Assembly (NCBI RefSeq): GCF_013396335.1
Contig: NZ_JABWSY010000028.1
Coordinates: 1-51,282 of the forward strand
Source: Bacillus sp. EB106-08-02-XG196
GTDB taxonomy: Bacteria > Bacillota > Bacilli > Bacillales > Cytobacillaceae
Direction: 5' to 3'
DNA length: 51,282 nucleotides
Shown here: positions 1 to 7,931 of the stretch, in pieces
How positions within the stretch are numbered: position 1 is the stretch's first letter
How the letters are laid out: each line of letters starts with the position of its first letter
Made by a program: the position numbers and the translations under genes
Notes under the pieces: generated by a model
What the model was told of the DNA's origin: nothing
The model's input: only the letters and a program-made list of their open reading frames with translations
Databases searched by the model: none

Positions 1-87
<87 letters not shown>

Positions 88-92
88 AAACG

Positions 93-119
93 AAGCACAA
101 CCTTAGGGTTGTGCTTTTT
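93..119 (+). terminator. rrn operon terminator
   Basis: Perfect 10-bp stem (AAGCACAACC with GGTTGTGCTT), 4-base loop, then a T run. It sits six bases after the 5S 3' end. Confidence 0.9.
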
Positions 120-138
120 GTGTTGTTCATAAGGACTA

Positions 139-294
139 TCGTGCCCGTGCGGCGACACTTTTAGAGAAAAGGGTAACGATACTCGGAGAATCGTGCCCGT
201 GAGGCGGCACTTTTAGAGAAGGCGGTAACGAATAGAAGCTATTCGTGCCCGTGAGGCAACACTTCTAGAGAAAACGGTAACGAATAGAAGCTAA
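139..294. repeat. Tandem 52-bp hairpin repeat, three copies
   Basis: Three diverged copies start with GTGCCCGTG at 141, 193 and 245, giving a period of exactly 52 bp. Each contains a GTGCC...GGCAC-like potential stem, a TTNTAGAGAA core and GGTAACGA. Junctions between copies form their own hairpins: CGAATAG with CTATTCG at 229-245, and CGAT with ATCG in the previous junction. No open reading frame runs through. The function is unknown. There are only three units and no unique spacers, so it is not a CRISPR. Confidence 0.85.
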
Positions 295-296
295 AG

Positions 297-322
297 CCCA
301 GATCCCCCACACTCCCCAACCC
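297..322 (-). other. G-quadruplex motif on the minus strand
   Basis: Four C-runs on the + strand (297-299, 304-308, 314-317, 320-322) are separated by 2 to 5 bases, so the minus strand fits the G3+N1-7 quadruplex pattern. The surrounding ~60 bases are strikingly poor in G on the + strand. Whether it folds is inference. Confidence 0.6.
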
Positions 323-462
323 TAATAGCCAACCATCCAAATCACACCCTACAAAAAAGTACGAAGTGTTTTACAATAAATCGTTACTAGACATACACCC
401 AAATGCGATTACCAACATAAGATATACCGAGGGATGCCCTGATGAGGATAATTCTAAATTTT

Positions 463-492
463 GTATACAATTATGAGATACTGGGAAGAATA
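463..492 (+). promoter_or_regulatory. Sigma-F-type promoter of csfB
   Basis: GTATA at 463-467, a 15-base spacer and GGGAAGAATA at 483-492 match the forespore sigma-F pattern (GYATA-N15/16-GGNNANANT). Transcription would begin near 499, just before the Shine-Dalgarno at 500-507, leaving a very short leader. csfB is a known sigma-F regulon member. Confidence 0.75.
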
Positions 493-512
493 GGTGTATG
501 GAGGTGGTGTGG

Positions 513-713
513 TTGAGTTCATTAGCACATAGTCATTACCAGGAGACGTGCGTAATTTGCGAAAATCAAAAACAAAAAGGGATACATCTATATACTTCAT
601 TTATATGTACAGACTGCGAAGAAGACCTGATTCAAACAGAAACACATGATCCAAAATATAAATACTATCTAAAACAACTAAAAAAAATAACAACACCTGA
701 AATTTTTTCATAA
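513..713 (+). CDS. csfB: Anti-sigma factor Gin (CsfB)
   Basis: Small zinc-ribbon protein of 66 residues with two CxxC pairs (CVIC and CTDC). The family binds and inhibits sigma-G in the forespore, and sigma-E in the mother cell, to prevent premature late-stage transcription. The C-terminal KYKYYLKQLKKIT segment is typical of Gin. I choose TTG at 513 because GGAGGTGG at 500-507 lies five bases before it; an upstream in-frame ATG at 498 overlaps that ribosome site and the expected transcript start. The gene has its own sigma-F promoter and sits directly after an rrn operon, as in B. subtilis, but xpaC and yaaN do not follow. Confidence 0.9.
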   Translation: MSSLAHSHYQETCVICENQKQKGIHLYTSFICTDCEEDLIQTETHDPKYKYYLKQLKKITTPEIFS

Positions 714-824
714 GGCTGTTTTCATAAAGATTGTTGTTAAAATCTTAAAGCCGATTTTAACGTGGAATAAACTGTTTTGAGCTTTAGAACTAAGTTTGTA
801 GGCTCTTTTCTCTTTAATTTAGGC
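714..824 (+). mobile_element. MITE-like intergenic element, copy 1 (degraded right end)
   Basis: About 110 bp beginning at the base after the csfB stop codon. It shares with copies 2 (18968-19073) and 3 (41998-42107) the left end GGCTGTTTTCRTAAAGATTG, an internal stem GTTAAAATC/GATTTTAAC, and the TAAGTTTG...AGGCTCTTTTCT right half. The last ~12 bases differ from the other copies, so the right terminal repeat is eroded here. Confidence 0.75.
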
Positions 825-904
825 TATACTTAATGTAAATAATGCACAATCAATGGTGTTTACTTTCAAAAGGAAATACTATTTGAGAAAAAAGCCTTTC
901 ATAA

Positions 905-930
905 AAAGTCCATCTGGGCTTTATTTTTTT
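905..930 (+). terminator. Hairpin terminator upstream of yaaO
   Basis: Stem AAAGTCC/GGGCTTT (one G-T pair), ATCT loop, then ATTTTTTT. It lies 65 bases before the yaaO start and would end transcripts from csfB; alternatively it could attenuate yaaO. Confidence 0.65.
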
Positions 931-995
931 GCCTAAAAAGGGGTAGCTGATGTCGTTTTTTGTTAAAATGAATGAGACTTATAAGGAGTATGACG

Positions 996-2435
996 ATGAA
1001 TAAACAAAATCGAATTCCATTATACGAAGCACTTCATAAACACAAAAGCAATAATCCCATTTCATTTCATGTTCCTGGGCATAAGTCGGGGACTATTCTT
1101 CACCAGCACTCAGAAAATTTATTTCAGGAAATATTAAAAATCGATGCCACGGAATTATCTGGCTTGGATGATTTGCACTCCCCTGAAGGTGCAATAAAAG
1201 ATGCGCAAGAGCTCTTAGCAGCACTTTATCAGGTCAAGGAAAGCTTTTTCTTAGTCAATGGATCAACCGTGGGTAATCTAGCCATGATTTTATCACTTTG
1301 TAAGAAGGATGATGTTATCCTGGTACAAAGAAATTGTCATAAGTCAGTCCTAAATGCCCTAAAACTAGCAAAGGCACGCCCAGTATTTTTAGAACCAGAA
1401 TATAATCAGGACTGGAAGACGGCAACAGGTGTCTCCACAGCAGTAGTTGAAAGAGCTATTTCCCTATATCCAGAAGCAAAAGGGATTGTTTTAACCTATC
1501 CGAACTACTATGGAATGGTGTATGATTTAAAAAATGTTATTGACCTTGCACATCTTCATAACATCCCTGTATTAGTAGATGAAGCACATGGTCCTCACTT
1601 TATTATTGGTGAACCATTTCCGGCATCCGCCATTCAATTAGGAGCTGATATGGTCGTCCAATCAGCACATAAAACTCTTCCAGCCATGACAATGGGTTCA
1701 TATTTACATATAAACAGCAATCTCGTTAACAGCAACACAGTCAAAGAATACCTGCAAATGCTTCAGTCAAGTAGCCCATCTTACGTCATCATGGCTTCAC
1801 TTGATCTAGCGAGGAATTATTTAGCAACCTACCAACGCAGCGATGTGGAATACTTACAAAAAGAAATAGCACGTTTTAAAAAAGAGCTGTCTACTATTCC
1901 TAGTATTAAGGTATTGGACTATCCTGACTCACAAGGGGACATATTAAAGGTAACCATACAGTCAAGATCTAGGTTAAGCGGATTTGAACTTCAAAAGAAA
2001 TTCGAAGAGATAGGTATTTATACAGAGTTGGCAGATCCTTATAATGTGTTATTGATTCTACCATTATTGAAGGAAAATCAAGTCTATCCACTAGTAGAAG
2101 CGGGCAGGAATATTAAGAAGCTGCTAGCGGAGTTGCCCTGTTTTTCCATAAAGGAAGAATTTCAAAGTAGCTGTGCTAAAATTTCTGAGTTAGCGATACC
2201 CTATGAAAAATGGTCGTTTTATGAAAAGATGGTAGTGGATATAGGGGGAGCAGCAGGAAAGGTAAGTGCGGAAACCATCATTCCTTATCCGCCAGGCAGC
2301 CCTCTTTTGCTGACGGGTGAGCTAATTACAGAGGGAAAAATAAATCTGCTTACCCAGTTAATGAATGCAGGTGCCAGATTTCAAGGGGGCGTCTTCCTAG
2401 ATAAAAAGCAAATTGACATATATAGGACAAGTTAA
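996..2435 (+). CDS. yaaO: Orn/Lys/Arg decarboxylase family PLP enzyme
   Basis: A fold-type I PLP enzyme of 479 residues from the ornithine/lysine/arginine decarboxylase major-domain family, related to YaaO/SpeA. N-terminal FHVPGHK motif, LVNGST substrate-loop motif and VDEAHG aspartate motif are present. The SAHKTLP motif puts the Schiff-base lysine at K226. It should decarboxylate a basic amino acid to a polyamine precursor in the cytoplasm; the exact substrate cannot be read from sequence. ATG 996 is chosen because AAGGAG at 983-988 is seven bases away; in-frame ATGs at 972 and 990 overlap or precede that site. Nineteen bases separate it from tmk. Confidence 0.85.
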   Translation: MNKQNRIPLYEALHKHKSNNPISFHVPGHKSGTILHQHSENLFQEILKIDATELSGLDDLHSPEGAIKDAQELLAALYQVKESFFLVNGSTVGNLAMILSLCKKDDVILVQRNCHKSVLNALKLAKARPVFLEPEYNQDWKTATGVSTAVVERAISLYPEAKGIVLTYPNYYGMVYDLKNVIDLAHLHNIPVLVDEAHGPHFIIGEPFPASAIQLGADMVVQSAHKTLPAMTMGSYLHINSNLVNSNTVKEYLQMLQSSSPSYVIMASLDLARNYLATYQRSDVEYLQKEIARFKKELSTIPSIKVLDYPDSQGDILKVTIQSRSRLSGFELQKKFEEIGIYTELADPYNVLLILPLLKENQVYPLVEAGRNIKKLLAELPCFSIKEEFQSSCAKISELAIPYEKWSFYEKMVVDIGGAAGKVSAETIIPYPPGSPLLLTGELITEGKINLLTQLMNAGARFQGGVFLDKKQIDIYRTS

Positions 2436-2456
2436 GATTTTGGAGGTTTATTCTTG

Positions 2457-3089
2457 ATGAAGAACGGTTATTTTATTACATTTGAGGGCCCTGAAGGTGC
2501 AGGGAAGACAACAATCATCAGTATGGTAGCAAAGGAACTAAAAGAAGCATTATTAACGAGAGAACCCGGTGGTATTGATATTGCAGAACAAATAAGAATG
2601 GTAATATTAGATAAAGACAATACAGCAATGGATCCTCGGACGGAGGCACTGCTTTATGCTGCAGCCAGAAGGCAGCACCTTGTGGAGAAGGTTAAGCCAG
2701 CCTTAGAGGATGGCAAGGTGGTCCTATGTGACCGTTTTGTCGATAGTTCATTAGCGTATCAAGGTCATGCCCGCGGATTAGGAATTGATGAAGTATTTTC
2801 TATTAATCAGTTTGCGATTGAAAAAATGATGCCTGACCTCACCATCTATTTTGATATTGAACCTGAGCTTGGATTACAGCGGATTAACAAAAATAAAGGG
2901 CGGGAAGTGAACCGTCTTGATCTAGAAAAAATAGATTTCCATCATAAGGTCAGAGAAGGATATCATCTAGTAATGGAAAGATTTCCGGATAGAATCGTGA
3001 AAATCGATGCTTCTGGCGAAGTAAATGACGTCTTTATAAAAACGATGGAAATACTAACAAGCAAATTACTACAACGAGGAGCCTTCTGA
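2457..3089 (+). CDS. tmk: Thymidylate kinase
   Basis: Converts dTMP to dTDP for DNA synthesis. It has 210 residues, the usual size. Walker A GPEGAGKTT is at residues 11-19, the DR(F) dTMP-binding pair at D92-R93, and the arginine-containing lid region follows KNKGREVNRLD. GGAGG at 2442-2446 could serve either ATG 2457 or the adjacent in-frame TTG 2454. The reading frame ends inside a terminator hairpin, so tmk closes its own transcript, although darA and holB follow closely as in other Bacillaceae. Confidence 0.95.
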   Translation: MKNGYFITFEGPEGAGKTTIISMVAKELKEALLTREPGGIDIAEQIRMVILDKDNTAMDPRTEALLYAAARRQHLVEKVKPALEDGKVVLCDRFVDSSLAYQGHARGLGIDEVFSINQFAIEKMMPDLTIYFDIEPELGLQRINKNKGREVNRLDLEKIDFHHKVREGYHLVMERFPDRIVKIDASGEVNDVFIKTMEILTSKLLQRGAF

Positions 3090-3102
3090 ATAAGGCTTTT
3101 TT
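3080..3102 (+). terminator. tmk terminator overlapping the stop codon
   Basis: Stem AGCCTT (3080-3085) with AAGGCT (3092-3097) and a T-rich tail. The tmk TGA at 3087-3089 lies in the loop. Confidence 0.7.
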
Positions 3103-3165
3103 ATTTTTGGAGACAATTTTCAATTGGAGCCTCTTTCGAATATCAATGTGAGAAGGACAAATACC

Positions 3166-3174
3166 TGTTATAAT
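3166..3174 (+). promoter_or_regulatory. Extended -10 promoter of darA
   Basis: TGTTATAAT is a perfect extended -10 (TGNTATAAT). No good -35 is seen, as is common for this class. It lies 43 bases before the darA start. Confidence 0.6.
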
Positions 3175-3217
3175 ATAGGAAAGACAAATGAAATGTGGAT
3201 GAAGGGGTTGGTTTGAG

Positions 3218-3547
3218 ATGAAACTTATCATTGCTGTTGTTCAGGATCAGGATAGCAACCGGTTATCAAAAGCACTGGTTGATAATAATTTTAGAGCAAC
3301 TAAACTGGCAACGACAGGTGGCTTTTTGAAATCTGGCAATACCACCTTTATGATTGGAACAGAGGATATACGTGTAGATCGTGCCTTGCAAATCATTAAA
3401 GATAACTGTAAATCACGCGATCAATTAGTGGCACCTGTTTCTCCTATGGGTGGAAATGCAGACTCCTTTGTACCGTATCCTGTCGAAGTTGAGGTTGGCG
3501 GCGCTACAGTTTTCGTACTGCCAATTGAACAATATATGCATTTTTAA
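3218..3547 (+). CDS. darA: PII-like cyclic-di-AMP receptor
   Basis: Small trimeric PII-like protein of 109 residues (DarA/YaaQ) that binds the second messenger c-di-AMP; its downstream target is not known. It begins MKLIIAVVQDQDSNRL and keeps the TTGGFLKSGNTTFMIG loop that contacts the nucleotide in the family. It lies between tmk and holB. In B. subtilis yaaR sits between this gene and holB; here the gap is only 31 bases, so yaaR has been lost from the locus. It is probably transcribed from the extended -10 promoter just upstream. Confidence 0.93.
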   Translation: MKLIIAVVQDQDSNRLSKALVDNNFRATKLATTGGFLKSGNTTFMIGTEDIRVDRALQIIKDNCKSRDQLVAPVSPMGGNADSFVPYPVEVEVGGATVFVLPIEQYMHF

Positions 3548-3578
3548 TACGATACTACTTTGTAAGTGAGTGATAAAC

Positions 3579-4586
3579 TTGGTAAAAACATGGGATCAAT
3601 TAGAAGAGCTGCAGCCGGCCGTGCTAAAAATGGTAAAGAACAGTTTGTTGAAGAATCGTGTAGCCCATGCCTATTTACTTGAGGGAATCAGAGGGACTGG
3701 GAAAAAAGAAATCGCTTTATTAATCACAAAATCATTATTTTGTGATTCCTTAATAGAGGGCTATAAACCATGTGAGACATGTCATAATTGCCGACGAATT
3801 AACAGCGGTAATCATCCTGATGTCCATAAGGTCGAGCCTGATGGGTTATCGATAAAAAAACAGCAAATTCAAGTCCTTCAGGAGGAGTTCTCCAAAAAAG
3901 GGGTAGAATCGTCTAGAAAAGTTTATATGATTAGCGATGCTGACAAAATGAGTGTGAGTGCTGCAAATAGTCTGCTTAAGTTTTTGGAAGAACCAAACTC
4001 ACAAACAACTGCCTTTTTATTAACAGAGCAGCTGCAGCAGCTATTACCAACCATTCTTTCACGGTGCCAAATTTTATCATTTAAACCATTATCTCCACAA
4101 TCAATGATTAATCAGTTGACTGAGAATGGCGTAAATCCAATGAAGGCGCCATTATTAGCACAGTTGACGAATAGTCTTGATGAAGCATATGAATTAAATG
4201 TCGATGATTGGTTTGCACAAGCTCAAAAAATAGTGTTAAAATTATATGAGGTGTTGAAAAAAAATCCTTTAGAAGCAATGGTAACCCTTCAAGGAGATTG
4301 GTTCTCACACTTTAAAGAGAAAGAACAGATTAATCGTGGTTTAGATCTTTTACTTCTTATTTTTAAGGATTTATTATATATACAATTAGATAAACAGGAG
4401 CAAATCGTCTTTAAAGCTGAAAGTGAAGTGTTAAGGCAGTATGCTCTTGAAACATCCGGACGGCGGTTATCGGATCAAATGTCGGCTATTCTCGAGGCAA
4501 AAAGGAAGCTGCAGGCCAATATGAACCCACAGCTAATGATGGAAGAGCTTGTGTTAAATTTGCAGGAGGGATCTTCATTTGTATGA
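3579..4586 (+). CDS. holB: DNA polymerase III delta' subunit
   Basis: Clamp-loader subunit, 335 residues, of the replicative polymerase. An AAA+ P-loop (EGIRGTGKK, residues 35-43) is followed by the delta' zinc module with cysteines 55, 65, 68 and 71. The SRC sensor motif (ILSRCQ) comes later. TTG 3579 is preferred: it gives the family-like MVKTWDQL start, with weak purine-rich GTGAG about eight bases before. An in-frame GTG at 3570 is the alternative. The end overlaps ricT by eight bases, indicating translational coupling. Confidence 0.9.
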   Translation: MVKTWDQLEELQPAVLKMVKNSLLKNRVAHAYLLEGIRGTGKKEIALLITKSLFCDSLIEGYKPCETCHNCRRINSGNHPDVHKVEPDGLSIKKQQIQVLQEEFSKKGVESSRKVYMISDADKMSVSAANSLLKFLEEPNSQTTAFLLTEQLQQLLPTILSRCQILSFKPLSPQSMINQLTENGVNPMKAPLLAQLTNSLDEAYELNVDDWFAQAQKIVLKLYEVLKKNPLEAMVTLQGDWFSHFKEKEQINRGLDLLLLIFKDLLYIQLDKQEQIVFKAESEVLRQYALETSGRRLSDQMSAILEAKRKLQANMNPQLMMEELVLNLQEGSSFV

Positions 4587-5406
4587 TGTTGTAGGAGTAC
4601 GCTTTAAAAAGGCGGGTAAAATCTATTATTTTGATCCAGGAGATCTCTCAATTCAAAAGGACGACTTTGTGATAGTCGAAACTGTTCGCGGGGTTGAATA
4701 CGGTAAGGCTGTTGTCCCACGTAAGCAGGTTGAGGAGCATGATGTCGTTCTGCCTTTAAAAAAGGTAGTTAGAATTGCAGATCATAAGGATCGAATGATT
4801 GTAGAAGAAAATAAACAAGCTGCCCAGGAAGCATATGATGTTTGTAATGAAAAAGTAAATGGACATCAACTAGATATGAAACTAGTCGATGTTGAATATA
4901 CATTTGACCGAAATAAAGTGATTTTCTATTTTACAGCTGACGGGAGAGTTGATTTTCGTGAGTTGGTAAAAGATTTAGCAGCTATTTTTCGGACAAGAAT
5001 TGAATTGCGCCAAATCGGTGTCCGAGATGAAGCAAAAATGCTCGGAGGAATTGGCCCTTGTGGAAGAATGTTGTGCTGTTCCACATTTTTAGGCGATTTT
5101 GACCCTGTCTCCATTAAAATGGCAAAGGATCAAAATCTTTCATTGAATCCTACTAAAATATCCGGTTTATGCGGTAGACTTATGTGCTGTTTGAAATATG
5201 AAAATGATGAATATGAAGCAGCAAAAGCACAGCTGCCTGATTTAGGGGAAATGATTGAAACTCCTCAAGGCCGAGGAAAAGTGGTAGGATTAAATATATT
5301 AGAGCGGGTACTTCAGGTGGAACTTAAGGAACAGGATCGAGTTCTGGAGTATACATTGGAGGAAATCATTAAAGAGGGTGCCTTTTCTATACAATCCACA
5401 GATTAA
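4579..5406 (+). CDS. ricT: PSP1-domain protein RicT (YaaT), Ric complex
   Basis: 275 residues with the PSP1 C-terminal domain. In B. subtilis RicT joins RicA and RicF in a [4Fe-4S] complex needed for mRNA processing by RNase Y, and for biofilm, competence and sporulation. The cysteine pattern is intact: C161, C166, C167 and C198, C203, C204 in two CGRxxCC-like motifs. It starts at TTG 4579 (MYDVVGVRF) with GGAGG nine bases upstream, inside the end of holB. Confidence 0.92.
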   Translation: MYDVVGVRFKKAGKIYYFDPGDLSIQKDDFVIVETVRGVEYGKAVVPRKQVEEHDVVLPLKKVVRIADHKDRMIVEENKQAAQEAYDVCNEKVNGHQLDMKLVDVEYTFDRNKVIFYFTADGRVDFRELVKDLAAIFRTRIELRQIGVRDEAKMLGGIGPCGRMLCCSTFLGDFDPVSIKMAKDQNLSLNPTKISGLCGRLMCCLKYENDEYEAAKAQLPDLGEMIETPQGRGKVVGLNILERVLQVELKEQDRVLEYTLEEIIKEGAFSIQSTD

Positions 5407-5418
5407 GAGGTGTGAGAC

Positions 5419-5790
5419 GTGGATAAAAAAGAGATATTTGAATCAGTAAGCAATATGGAAACACAAATTGGCCATCTTTACCAACAGCTCGGGGAATTAA
5501 AGCAGCATTTAGCCGAAATACTAGAAGAGAATCATTACTTAAAGCTTGAAAATGAACATCTAAGACGCCGTTTAGATGTAACCACGGAAAAAGACAAGAA
5601 GAATGAGCAAGTTAAAAAAGGGACAACTTCCCGCGTGTCTGCTGGCGATCGGACTTTGGACATCGGTGAAGGCTATGATAACCTTGCTCGTCTGTACCAA
5701 GAAGGATTCCACATTTGTAATCTGCATTTTGGGAGTTTGCGTAAGGAAGGCGATTGCTTATTTTGTCTCTCCTTTCTTAATAAGAAATAA
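5419..5790 (+). CDS. yabA: Replication initiation control protein YabA
   Basis: Negative regulator that tethers DnaA to the clamp DnaN and limits re-initiation. It has 123 residues: an N-terminal leucine-rich coiled coil (about residues 5-55), a polar linker, and a C-terminal zinc-binding part with HICNLH and CLFC. GTG 5419 has AGAGGTG about six bases upstream. It follows ricT by 12 bases and is followed by a terminator-like hairpin. Confidence 0.93.
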   Translation: MDKKEIFESVSNMETQIGHLYQQLGELKQHLAEILEENHYLKLENEHLRRRLDVTTEKDKKNEQVKKGTTSRVSAGDRTLDIGEGYDNLARLYQEGFHICNLHFGSLRKEGDCLFCLSFLNKK

Positions 5791-5797
5791 CTTAGAA

Positions 5798-5827
5798 GAG
5801 GGTGACCTAGGTCAGCCTCATTTTTTT
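5798..5827 (+). terminator. Terminator-like hairpin between yabA and trmN6
   Basis: Arms GAGGGTGACC and GGTCAGCCTC (one mismatch) followed by ATTTTTTT. It would split or attenuate the cluster before trmN6. Confidence 0.6.
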
Positions 5828-5852
5828 ACATATAATTTCGAGGTGGATAGCA

Positions 5853-6593
5853 GTGGTTAATTTAAAAGATGATGAGCGGCTTGATTATTTGCTTGCAGAA
5901 AATTTGAGGATCATTCAAAGTCCATCCGTTTTTGCCTTCTCTCTTGATGCCGTCTTATTGGCTCGATTTGTCTATGTTCCCATTCAAAAGGGAAATATAA
6001 TTGATTTATGCAGTGGGAATGGAGTGATCCCATTGTTTCTAAGTGCGCGTACAAAAGGGAAGATTACTGGTGTGGAGATACAAGAGCGCTTATATGATAT
6101 GGCCGTAAGAAGTATTGAATATAACAGTCTCGGGGACCGCCTTCAGATGATTCATGGTGATATAAAAGAGGTGCCCAGGCAGCTGGGACATGGGAAGTTT
6201 GAAGTTGTTACCTGTAATCCGCCTTATTTTCCGACTCCTTCAAAAGAAGAAATGAATCCGAATGAGCACCTAGCTATTGCTCGTCATGAGATACTATGTA
6301 CATTAGAGGATGCTGTAAAGGCTTCTAGTCAATTAGTGAGGCAAGGCGGCAAGGTGGCGTTTGTCCATCGTCCAGGACGGTTAATGGATATTATTTCGGT
6401 CATGCGTCAGTATCGCCTTGAACCAAAGCGTATTCAGTTTGTGTACCCAAAGCCAGGGAAAGAAGCCAATACCCTGCTAATTGAAGCAATAAAGGATGGC
6501 AGTCCTGATTTAAAAATACTTCCTCCCTTATTTGTTTATAATGAAGAAGGGGAGTACACAGCAGATATCAGGAGAATTTTATATGGAGAATAA
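5853..6593 (+). CDS. trmN6: tRNA1(Val) (adenine37-N6)-methyltransferase
   Basis: Class I SAM-dependent methyltransferase of 246 residues, YabB/TrmN6 family. The SAM motif reads IDLCSGNGVIPLF and the catalytic N6-adenine motif is NPPYF. It is predicted to methylate A37 of tRNA1(Val). GTG 5853 has GAGGTGG six bases ahead. In B. subtilis the GIY-YIG gene yazA follows; here rsmI starts within 20 bases, so yazA is absent. Confidence 0.9.
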   Translation: MVNLKDDERLDYLLAENLRIIQSPSVFAFSLDAVLLARFVYVPIQKGNIIDLCSGNGVIPLFLSARTKGKITGVEIQERLYDMAVRSIEYNSLGDRLQMIHGDIKEVPRQLGHGKFEVVTCNPPYFPTPSKEEMNPNEHLAIARHEILCTLEDAVKASSQLVRQGGKVAFVHRPGRLMDIISVMRQYRLEPKRIQFVYPKPGKEANTLLIEAIKDGSPDLKILPPLFVYNEEGEYTADIRRILYGE

Positions 6594-6611
6594 AAGAAAC
6601 GGGTGGTTATA

Positions 6612-7490
6612 GTGTGGCAGCAAAAGAGTTTTGAGAACGAAACGCAAAAGGGAATACTTTATCTTGTCCCAACACCAATCGGCAATCTTGAAGATATGAG
6701 CTTTCGTGCTGTAAGGATATTGAAAGAGGCAGACCTGATTGCAGCTGAGGATACAAGAAACACAAAAAAACTATGTAATTACTTTGAAATTCAAACACCT
6801 GTTGTCAGCTATCATGAACATAATAAAGAATCGAGTGGTGAGAAGCTCATTCACAAGATTAAGGAAGGTATGAAGATTGCTTTAGTCAGTGACGCGGGTA
6901 TGCCGGCTATATCAGATCCAGGATATGAGCTTGTAGAGGCTGCAATAAGCGAGAAGGTAACTGTAGTACCATTACCAGGAGCTAATGCAGCATTGCCAGC
7001 ATTAATTGCCTCAGGGCTTACATGTCAGCCCTTCTATTTCTATGGTTTCTTAAACCGAAGTAAAAAAGAAAAGAAAACGGAGTTAGAGAACTTAAAAAAA
7101 CAAACAGGAACTCTTGTTTTCTATGAGTCGCCGCATCGACTCAAAGAAACCTTAACGAGTATGTATGATGTCCTTGGTAATCGAAAAGTAGCAATTTGCC
7201 GGGAGTTAACAAAAAAGTTTGAGGAATTTATCAGGGGAACCTTAGAGGAAATAATAAAGTGGGCTAATCAGGATGAAATTCGTGGTGAATTTTGTTTAAT
7301 TATTGAAGGTGCGGATGAGAGTAAATTAAAGGAAGAAGAAATGAACTGGTGGGAAACCTTGTCGATAGAAGAACATGTAAATCACTACATTAGTGTAAAA
7401 GGGATCCCCTCAAAAGAAGCTATCAAGCAAACCGCAATGGATCGAGGAATAAGCAAACGTGAAGTGTATCAGGCCTACCATATCGATTAA
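6612..7490 (+). CDS. rsmI: 16S rRNA 2'-O-methyltransferase RsmI
   Basis: Tetrapyrrole-methylase-fold enzyme of 292 residues that 2'-O-methylates C1402 of 16S rRNA. Hallmarks are LVPTPIGNLEDM near the N-terminus, AAEDTRNT, SDAGMPAISDPG and the PGANA motif. GTG 6612 is chosen with GGGTGG at 6601-6606; an in-frame GTG at 6603 would overlap that site. It converges on abrB, with a shared bidirectional terminator. Confidence 0.92.
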   Translation: MWQQKSFENETQKGILYLVPTPIGNLEDMSFRAVRILKEADLIAAEDTRNTKKLCNYFEIQTPVVSYHEHNKESSGEKLIHKIKEGMKIALVSDAGMPAISDPGYELVEAAISEKVTVVPLPGANAALPALIASGLTCQPFYFYGFLNRSKKEKKTELENLKKQTGTLVFYESPHRLKETLTSMYDVLGNRKVAICRELTKKFEEFIRGTLEEIIKWANQDEIRGEFCLIIEGADESKLKEEEMNWWETLSIEEHVNHYISVKGIPSKEAIKQTAMDRGISKREVYQAYHID

Positions 7491-7495
7491 TATCC

Positions 7496-7527
7496 AAAAA
7501 AAGGCTTCTCCCTCTTAGGAGAAGCTT
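7496..7527. terminator. Bidirectional terminator between rsmI and abrB
   Basis: Stem GCTTCTCC (7504-7511) with GGAGAAGC (7518-7525). An A-run on the left is the T-tract for abrB. The right side is T-rich (TTACTGTTTTATT) for rsmI. Confidence 0.8.
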
Positions 7528-7536
7528 ACTGTTTTA

Positions 7537-7821
7537 TTATTTTACTAATTCAAATTGACTTTTGATTTCATTTACTAATTGCTCAGCGCCTTCACGGCTA
7601 AGGATTAGTTTTCCGCCAGCAAGTGCTAAGTTATCATCGGAAACTTCACCAGTTACTTGGCAAGTCATATTTGGCTTGTACTTCTTTAAGATGATGCGCT
7701 CATCATCAACATAAATTTCAAGTGCATCTTTTTCAGCAATACCAAGTGTTCTTCTTAATTCGATTGGAATAACCACACGGCCTAATTCATCAACTTTACG
7801 GACAATACCTGTAGATTTCAT
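7537..7821 (-). CDS. abrB: Transition-state regulator AbrB
   Basis: 94-residue DNA-binding protein that represses stationary-phase, biofilm and sporulation genes (such as spoVG and sigH) during growth. The N-terminal swapped-hairpin domain runs MKSTGIVRKVDELGRVVIP, followed by the multimerisation domain around CQVTGEVSDD. It reads almost like B. subtilis AbrB. ATG at 7821 has AGGAG about eight bases upstream. Its sigma-A promoter and twin Spo0A boxes lie just upstream on the same strand. Confidence 0.97.
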   Translation of the reverse strand: MKSTGIVRKVDELGRVVIPIELRRTLGIAEKDALEIYVDDERIILKKYKPNMTCQVTGEVSDDNLALAGGKLILSREGAEQLVNEIKSQFELVK

Positions 7822-7869
7822 TTTACTAGCTCCTCTCAATATAAACCTATTAATTTATTTTTCTATCTA

Positions 7870-7886
7870 TTCGTCATTATTCGACA
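7870..7886 (-). promoter_or_regulatory. Twin Spo0A boxes in the abrB leader
   Basis: On the minus strand TGTCGAA, three bases, then TGACGAA: two Spo0A sites (consensus TGNCGAA) between promoter and gene, as at B. subtilis abrB, where Spo0A~P represses. Confidence 0.85.
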
Positions 7887-7902
7887 TTATTTTTATAAAT
7901 TA

Positions 7903-7931
7903 ATAATACCAGCCATTCCCATTTCCGTCAA
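7903..7931 (-). promoter_or_regulatory. Sigma-A promoter of abrB
   Basis: TTGACG (7926-7931), 17-base spacer and TATTAT (7903-7908) on the minus strand. The start site would be near 7896, with the Spo0A boxes 10 to 26 bases downstream. Confidence 0.8.

Noticed and set aside
139..294. CRISPR array after the 5S gene
   Set aside because: Only three contiguous 52-bp units with no unique spacers between repeats, and no cas genes nearby.
5603..5860. 85-residue + strand frame overlapping yabA and trmN6
   Set aside because: Shadow frame of yabA; its codon pattern and hydrophobic nonsense sequence match no family.
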